A DNA stretch of 42,460 nt from Lachnospiraceae bacterium (GTDB lineage Bacteria; Bacillota; Clostridia; Lachnospirales; Lachnospiraceae): positions 1 through 42,460 of the forward strand of contig JAJPXX010000220.1 in the NCBI GenBank assembly GCA_021205225.1, written 5' to 3'. The notes under the pieces are model-generated. The model was not told where the DNA came from. It did no database searches and worked only from the letters and a program-made list of their open reading frames with translations. Position 1 is the first letter of the stretch, and the number at the start of each line of letters is the position of its first letter. The translations under genes and the position numbers were made by a program. Shown here piece by piece: positions 37,897-42,460 of this stretch.

Positions 37897-38655
37897 CTAT
37901 TTCACCGTCTCCCGACTTACCAGCGCCCAGGTCGATACCAGCGCAGCCAGCAAAAGCAAAACGCCTGCGCATGGCCAGACCCGCTGCGGAACCGCAAGAA
38001 TTGCCGACGCGATTCCCAGAATGAGCCCACTTGTCTCCGCATCCGTGTGGAACAAAACCTCCGTCACGCCCGGCATCGTCCAGCAGCCCAATAGCCATAC
38101 AATCAGCAGAAGCATCTGTGCTTTTTGCCCGAAATGGTTCACAAGCGCCCCACAGAAGCTGGCAAGCACCGTCAGTGCCACCGCGAACATAATTCCATAG
38201 CGCAGGATATACGGAAAAACGACAAGTTCCGGTGTATATTGCGGATAGAAATACTGCGCATTCAACGTATCCTCCACTGCCGCACACGCCATCGCGATGG
38301 CTGCGCAAAGAAATCCCATCAGCAGATTCTGCAGCAGAGCCGACACCAGAAACTGCCGCCTGGTGCAGCCAAACGCAACCTCTGTATTAAAATACAGGTT
38401 AAAGCTTGCACCTGCATTTATAAAAATAAATACACCACCCCCAATAACCGCCAGCATTGTGCCCAGAGGGAACGAACCGTCTCCTTCTTCGACCGCTGTT
38501 TTCATGAGGATGGCAAGCAATGCCATACCAGCTCCAAAAAACGCTACTTCCAGTCCCGCCATTGCCAGATATGTACTCCGGTGAATTCGGAATTGATTTT
38601 TTATCACTCGAAACATCACAATTTTTCCCCCTGTCTCCATTCTGCCTGTTGTCAT
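37897..38655 (-). CDS. Integral membrane protein, ABC-2-type permease-like
   Basis: About 6 TM segments, FNLYFNTEVAFGCTRRQFLVSALLQNLLMG. Confidence 0.65.
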   Translation of the reverse strand: MTTGRMETGGKIVMFRVIKNQFRIHRSTYLAMAGLEVAFFGAGMALLAILMKTAVEEGDGSFPLGTMLAVIGGGVFIFINAGASFNLYFNTEVAFGCTRRQFLVSALLQNLLMGFLCAAIAMACAAVEDTLNAQYFYPQYTPELVVFPYILRYGIMFAVALTVLASFCGALVNHFGQKAQMLLLIVWLLGCWTMPGVTEVLFHTDAETSGLILGIASAILAVPQRVWPCAGVLLLLAALVSTWALVSRETVK

Positions 38656-38687
38656 CTACAGCCGGCTGTTCTGAATCGTACCATTTA

Positions 38688-39428
38688 TTACCGCACTTCA
38701 ATCCTCCTCATGACTGCCATAGCCAGCGCCCCCGCCAGGAGATAAAAACCAGTTCCCACGATTGACAGTGCCGCGGCTGCCGTTCCTTCCCAGAAAGAAA
38801 TATCCAGAAATGCCAGCTCTATCTCCGCGCCAGTGCAAAATCCCAAGATGACTCCGACTCCAACCGCAAGCACCGCAATAAAGATGATCCAGACGACCCG
38901 GTTCCATAAAATCAATATTCCAATAAGGACGCCCAGAGCAGCCACAGACATAACGACTCCAAAAACAGGCGGCAGCCATTTCATTGCTATCTCTCCAATC
39001 CCCAGGGATGCGCAAAGCGCCATGAAGCCAGACAGGAGCATCACCTCCGCTCCGGTACAGAGCCAGATACCGAGTACAGCGCGCCGTCTGGTGGCATTCA
39101 TGGAGATCAGCACCGGATAATAATTCTGGAACAGCGTAGACGGATACACCCAGGAGCAGACAGCACCCGCCATGAGCAGATACCGCGGAAAACTCCGCAA
39201 TAAATCAGACAGCCAGTTCCCTCCGGTTCCGTTCAGTTCTCCGTTCAGAAGCGGAAGCAGTACGCACCAGGCAATCCCGATGCAAAAAGACATAGCCAGC
39301 ATCTGCAGCAGAATCTGTCCCCAGAATTGCAGTGAGCAAAAAAGCTTCCGGCTCCTGGGAACCGTAATCGCGGCGGCTGTTCTCAGATCATTCCTGCCAC
39401 TCCTCGTCACTTCATCTCTTTCCATCAT
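38688..39428 (-). CDS. Integral membrane protein, ABC-2-type permease-like
   Basis: Multiple TM segments, LISMNATRRRAVLGIWLCTGAEV; overlaps the start of its companion ATPase end. Confidence 0.6.
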   Translation of the reverse strand: MMERDEVTRSGRNDLRTAAAITVPRSRKLFCSLQFWGQILLQMLAMSFCIGIAWCVLLPLLNGELNGTGGNWLSDLLRSFPRYLLMAGAVCSWVYPSTLFQNYYPVLISMNATRRRAVLGIWLCTGAEVMLLSGFMALCASLGIGEIAMKWLPPVFGVVMSVAALGVLIGILILWNRVVWIIFIAVLAVGVGVILGFCTGAEIELAFLDISFWEGTAAAALSIVGTGFYLLAGALAMAVMRRIEVR

Positions 39429-40305
39429 TTCTCTCTCCCTCTTCCCCGCAAAGCGCTACAAACAGCTTCTGCAAACTCACCTTCTGAACCGTCACGTCGC
39501 AATTCGTCACAAACGCCTCTCCCGGCTCTGTCAGAATGGTCACGCCTTTGCTGCGCCCCAGCCGTTCTGCATGATGCTGCGTATAGCCCGCCGTCGCGCG
39601 GTCAACCTCATCCTCGCGGCCGCTCACATACCAGGCGCGTTCGAGCAGCTCCTCCGTATTCTCCTTCAAAAGAATGTTTCCCTCATCCAGCAGAATCACT
39701 TCCTCAAAAACATTCGCCGCCTCTTCGATGATGTGTGTGGATATCACAAACGTCCGTCCGCTCTCCGTGAATTCTTCCATCAGCAGCCGGTAGAAGGTCT
39801 CGCGTGCCACCACATCCAGTCCCGCCACCGGCTCATCCAGAATCGTAAACTCCGCCTTACTCGCAAGCGCCACCACAATCGTCACCATCGAAAGCATTCC
39901 TTTCGAAAGGCGGCTGATCCGTTTCTTCGTATCCAGCTGAAATTCCCGGACGAGTCTCTGCTCCATTTCCCTGTCCCAGTGCGGGAGAAACAGAGAGGCA
40001 ATCTTCAGATATTCCTTCACCTTCATACTGTTCGCGGTGTTCCCTACCATCTGATTCAGCTCCCTTGAAAAACAGATATGCTCCAGCGCTGCCGGATTCT
40101 CCCAGACCGGCTCCTTTCCGACCGTCACTGTTCCGGAGGTCGCCGGATTCTGCGCGCTTAAGATCGACATCAATGTTGTCTTTCCCGCCCCGTTTCTGCC
40201 AATGAGACCGTAAATCTTCCCGGTCTCCAGCTCCAGGTTAATGCTGTGGAGCACTTCTTTCTTCCCATAGGTTTTCACAATTTGCGATGCCTTAATACTG
40301 CTCAT
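39412..40305 (-). CDS. ABC transporter ATP-binding protein
   Basis: IGRNGAGKTTLMSILSAQNP, LSKGMLSMVTIVVALAS, TILDEPVAGLD. Confidence 0.9.
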   Translation of the reverse strand: MSSIKASQIVKTYGKKEVLHSINLELETGKIYGLIGRNGAGKTTLMSILSAQNPATSGTVTVGKEPVWENPAALEHICFSRELNQMVGNTANSMKVKEYLKIASLFLPHWDREMEQRLVREFQLDTKKRISRLSKGMLSMVTIVVALASKAEFTILDEPVAGLDVVARETFYRLLMEEFTESGRTFVISTHIIEEAANVFEEVILLDEGNILLKENTEELLERAWYVSGREDEVDRATAGYTQHHAERLGRSKGVTILTEPGEAFVTNCDVTVQKVSLQKLFVALCGEEGERNDGKR

Positions 40306-40439
40306 ACCCTTTCCTCCGTATTCTCTCCTTTTGTTCATGACAAATATGTCTCACAGATATTCTCTTCTTCTCACAGGAAAACCAGAACTGCTTACATAAT
40401 CATGCAAAACAATCTGTATATTGCAAATTTCGGTTCCGA

Positions 40440-40823
40440 TCATCTGAATACCTGCTCAGGCGCGCCCTCCGCCGCGATCATCGCGATCAGCTCTTCCTTC
40501 ATGATCCCCAGGCTCTTTGCCTCCGCCACCAGGCGCTTCACATAGTCGTCGTAAAAATTCTTTTTTCGCTTTTCCATAATCTTTTTCTTTGCCCCCGTCG
40601 CAACGAACATCCCGATCCCCCGGTGTTTATAAAGGATCCCGTCGGCGAGGAGCAGATTCACACCCTGAGCGGCAGTCGCCGGGTTGATCGAATACGCCCG
40701 CGCCAGCTCATTCGTGCTCGGCACCCGCTCTTCTTCCAGAAGAATATCCCGCAGGATATCGTTCTCGATCATCTCCCTTATCTGAATGTAAATCGATTTT
40801 TCCTGTGAAAGGATTTCGTTCAC
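40440..40823 (-). CDS. GntR-family (YtrA subfamily) regulator
   Basis: SIYIQIREMIENDILRDILLEEERVPSTNELARAYSINPATAAQGVNLLLADGILYKHRGIGMFV. Confidence 0.93.
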   Translation of the reverse strand: MNEILSQEKSIYIQIREMIENDILRDILLEEERVPSTNELARAYSINPATAAQGVNLLLADGILYKHRGIGMFVATGAKKKIMEKRKKNFYDDYVKRLVAEAKSLGIMKEELIAMIAAEGAPEQVFR

Positions 40824-40882
40824 ACACTCACTTCCTTTTCTGTGTTTTTCCGGAATTTCCCGGCACAGGTTGATTGGTTATT

Positions 40883-40933
40883 TGGTTAATTACTTGTGTA
40901 ACTAACCATAGCACCATTTTAACTGTATGTCAA
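40883..40933 (-). promoter_or_regulatory. Promoter and palindromic operator of the GntR/ABC operon
   Basis: TGGTTAATTAC TTGT GTAACTAACCA (40883-40908, one mismatch); minus-strand TTGACA 40928-40933, N17, TATGGT 40905-40910 overlaps the palindrome. Confidence 0.75.
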
Positions 40934-40989
40934 GCAGAATTACGAAATAACGTTTTTTATACAAACAGCTGTAACTGTTTCGGCGAAAG

Positions 40990-42408
40990 CTATCGGTACA
41001 AATCCTCCAGCGACAGCAGCAATACATTGCTGTCATTCCGCTCAATAACCCAATCCGTATATCCCCCCAGCGAAAAGAATAAATATTTTGTAACCTGGTA
41101 CTTTCCATAAAGCAACGAGGAACGCCGGATCAATGTTTCATAAATGCCTTTATCTATTTTCTCATTCTTAAATTTACACTCTCCGACAACAGCTGTATGA
41201 TCCAGCTCTGAAATAGCCACAACATCAATATCAGCAGATTGCCGGATTTTCTTATTGTCAGAATCAGAAATCATTTCTGTTCCCCACCAGGTTCCCACGT
41301 TTGTGAGGAACCCGCCGTATGCTCCCAGAATCCCCTGCTCCAGCGTATAATATCGGCACATATCTTCAAAAACGCTCCCCATGAACGCATGCAGTTTCGG
41401 CTTTACTGCCTTTTCATAATAAAGATCTCCATGTCCCATCTCGATCACGCTGGCCGCTTTGGGGATAAATTGATACCAGAATTTAAACATATGATCTTTT
41501 AAAACATACTGTGTTTTCTTCTTGTTCTTTTCCTCCGTGATACACTTTCTTTTCTCAATCAAATCAATTTCCATCAGTCGTTCAAGACAATAAAAAATGG
41601 TTGAATTGCTTTCTCCGACTTTCTGAGAAATATCATTTATGGTATTCACTCCTGATGCCACCTGTTCTATCACATTATTGATTAATGTTACATCAGAAAA
41701 TTCCTGTGTGAGCAGATTTCTCGACTCATCATACATATAACCATCTGTTCGGAAAAAGAGACGTTTCATATTATCGTCAAAGCTTTGCGTATCATCAAGC
41801 ATGGAAAGATACTTCGCTACCCCGCCGGTAATGCCGTAGCAAATTGCTTTTTCTTCTAATGAGTAATCTGGCACAAAAAGCGCGGCATCTTTATAATGAA
41901 AAGCCTCCAGCTTCATTTGAGAAGTTCTCCTGCCAAACAGGGGGCTTTTTTCACTTAATACTTTCTTCTCCATAAAGCTAAGTGTCGAACCACACAGAAT
42001 CATCATGAGGTTCCTATCTGTCCATTGCGTATCGATGTATTTTTGAAGAACAGAGAGGAGCGCTTCATCTTTTTCTGCCCAATAAGGCAGCTCATCAATC
42101 ACGAGAATCAACGGATCCGTTCCCATTTTCCGCGTGACAAAATCAAAGACTGCTTCCTTAGTGGGAAAGGAAGCCTGTTCAAAAGCAGGGTCAAGAACCG
42201 AAACAACCTGTCCGGAGAACAATTCCAGATTTCTTTCTTTCCCTACTTTCGTTGCCGTATAATAAATTGCCCTCTTGTCTTTGATAAATTCTGCTATTAA
42301 AGTAGATTTTCCGATGCGTCTCCTTCCATAGATCACCGTCATCCGGAATCCGGAGCGACCGTACAACTCGTTCAAACTGGCTAGTTCCGTTTCTCTGGCT
42401 ATAAACAT
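40990..42408 (-). CDS. ATP-binding protein of the DUF234/archaeal-ATPase family
   Basis: FIARETELASLNELYGRSGFRMTVIYGRRRIGKSTLIAEFI, LILVIDELPYWAEKD, MLCGSTLSFMEKKVL, C-terminal PDDEXK-like DVVAISELDHTAVVGECKF; GGAG before ATG 42408. Confidence 0.85.
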   Translation of the reverse strand: MFIARETELASLNELYGRSGFRMTVIYGRRRIGKSTLIAEFIKDKRAIYYTATKVGKERNLELFSGQVVSVLDPAFEQASFPTKEAVFDFVTRKMGTDPLILVIDELPYWAEKDEALLSVLQKYIDTQWTDRNLMMILCGSTLSFMEKKVLSEKSPLFGRRTSQMKLEAFHYKDAALFVPDYSLEEKAICYGITGGVAKYLSMLDDTQSFDDNMKRLFFRTDGYMYDESRNLLTQEFSDVTLINNVIEQVASGVNTINDISQKVGESNSTIFYCLERLMEIDLIEKRKCITEEKNKKKTQYVLKDHMFKFWYQFIPKAASVIEMGHGDLYYEKAVKPKLHAFMGSVFEDMCRYYTLEQGILGAYGGFLTNVGTWWGTEMISDSDNKKIRQSADIDVVAISELDHTAVVGECKFKNEKIDKGIYETLIRRSSLLYGKYQVTKYLFFSLGGYTDWVIERNDSNVLLLSLEDLYR

Positions 42409-42460
42409 TTTAATCTCCATTCCGCCGCCCTTCGGTTGGCGGCACAAATAGCAATGAAAG

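Noticed and set aside
39172-40068. 298-aa plus-strand ORF antisense to ABC ATPase and membrane protein
   Set aside because: Spans two convincing minus-strand genes, Arg/His-rich shadow translation
1-42460. CRISPR array
   Set aside because: No regularly spaced 24-48-bp direct repeats seen; the 21-22-bp spaced ACCATTCGTG pairs are promoter-proximal and only 2-3 per site
1-42460. tRNA or rRNA genes
   Set aside because: No cloverleaf with GGTTCGA(A/T)-type T arm or rRNA core sequence recognised by eye

Overview
The window looks like a Lachnospiraceae/Clostridia-type chromosome segment; taxonomy is an inference from protein style. (1) 1-17,160 is a RiPP locus of the Nif11/NHLM type, almost entirely on the minus strand. 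It has two GG-leader precursor peptides, a radical SAM/SPASM maturase, an AIM24-like protein, two NHLM ABC exporters (one with a C39 peptidase), a minimal HlyD-like adaptor, a GHKL kinase, two tandem LytTR regulators, and a partner-switch set (HATPase, STAS, SpoIIE-type PP2C). It also has a very acidic, internally duplicated secreted protein. A composite promoter with tandem ACCATTCGTG-type repeats 21-22 bp apart occurs at several operons, which suggests a LytTR regulon including a gene left of the window. (2) 17,230-19,891 is a polar amino-acid ABC transporter operon. (3) 19,890-25,986 holds a GT2 fused to a MarR-like HTH, a PF06541-type membrane protein with a probable A7 homopolymer frameshift, a radical SAM protein, a DUF308 protein and a TetR regulator. 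(4) 26,169-28,200 is a decayed type III restriction-modification/helicase/DUF1016 island in which gene order is kept but each gene is internally deleted. (5) 28,437-31,307 is an esterase-esterase-ATP-grasp operon that ends in a 32-bp perfect inverted repeat shared with a convergent PIN gene. (6) 31,361-33,516 is a compact PIN/AAA-ATPase/small-protein operon, a candidate defence or toxin module. (7) 33,616-42,408 holds trpS, a GntR(YtrA)-controlled double ABC operon and a DUF234-type ATPase. No searches were run; family calls come from reading motifs.
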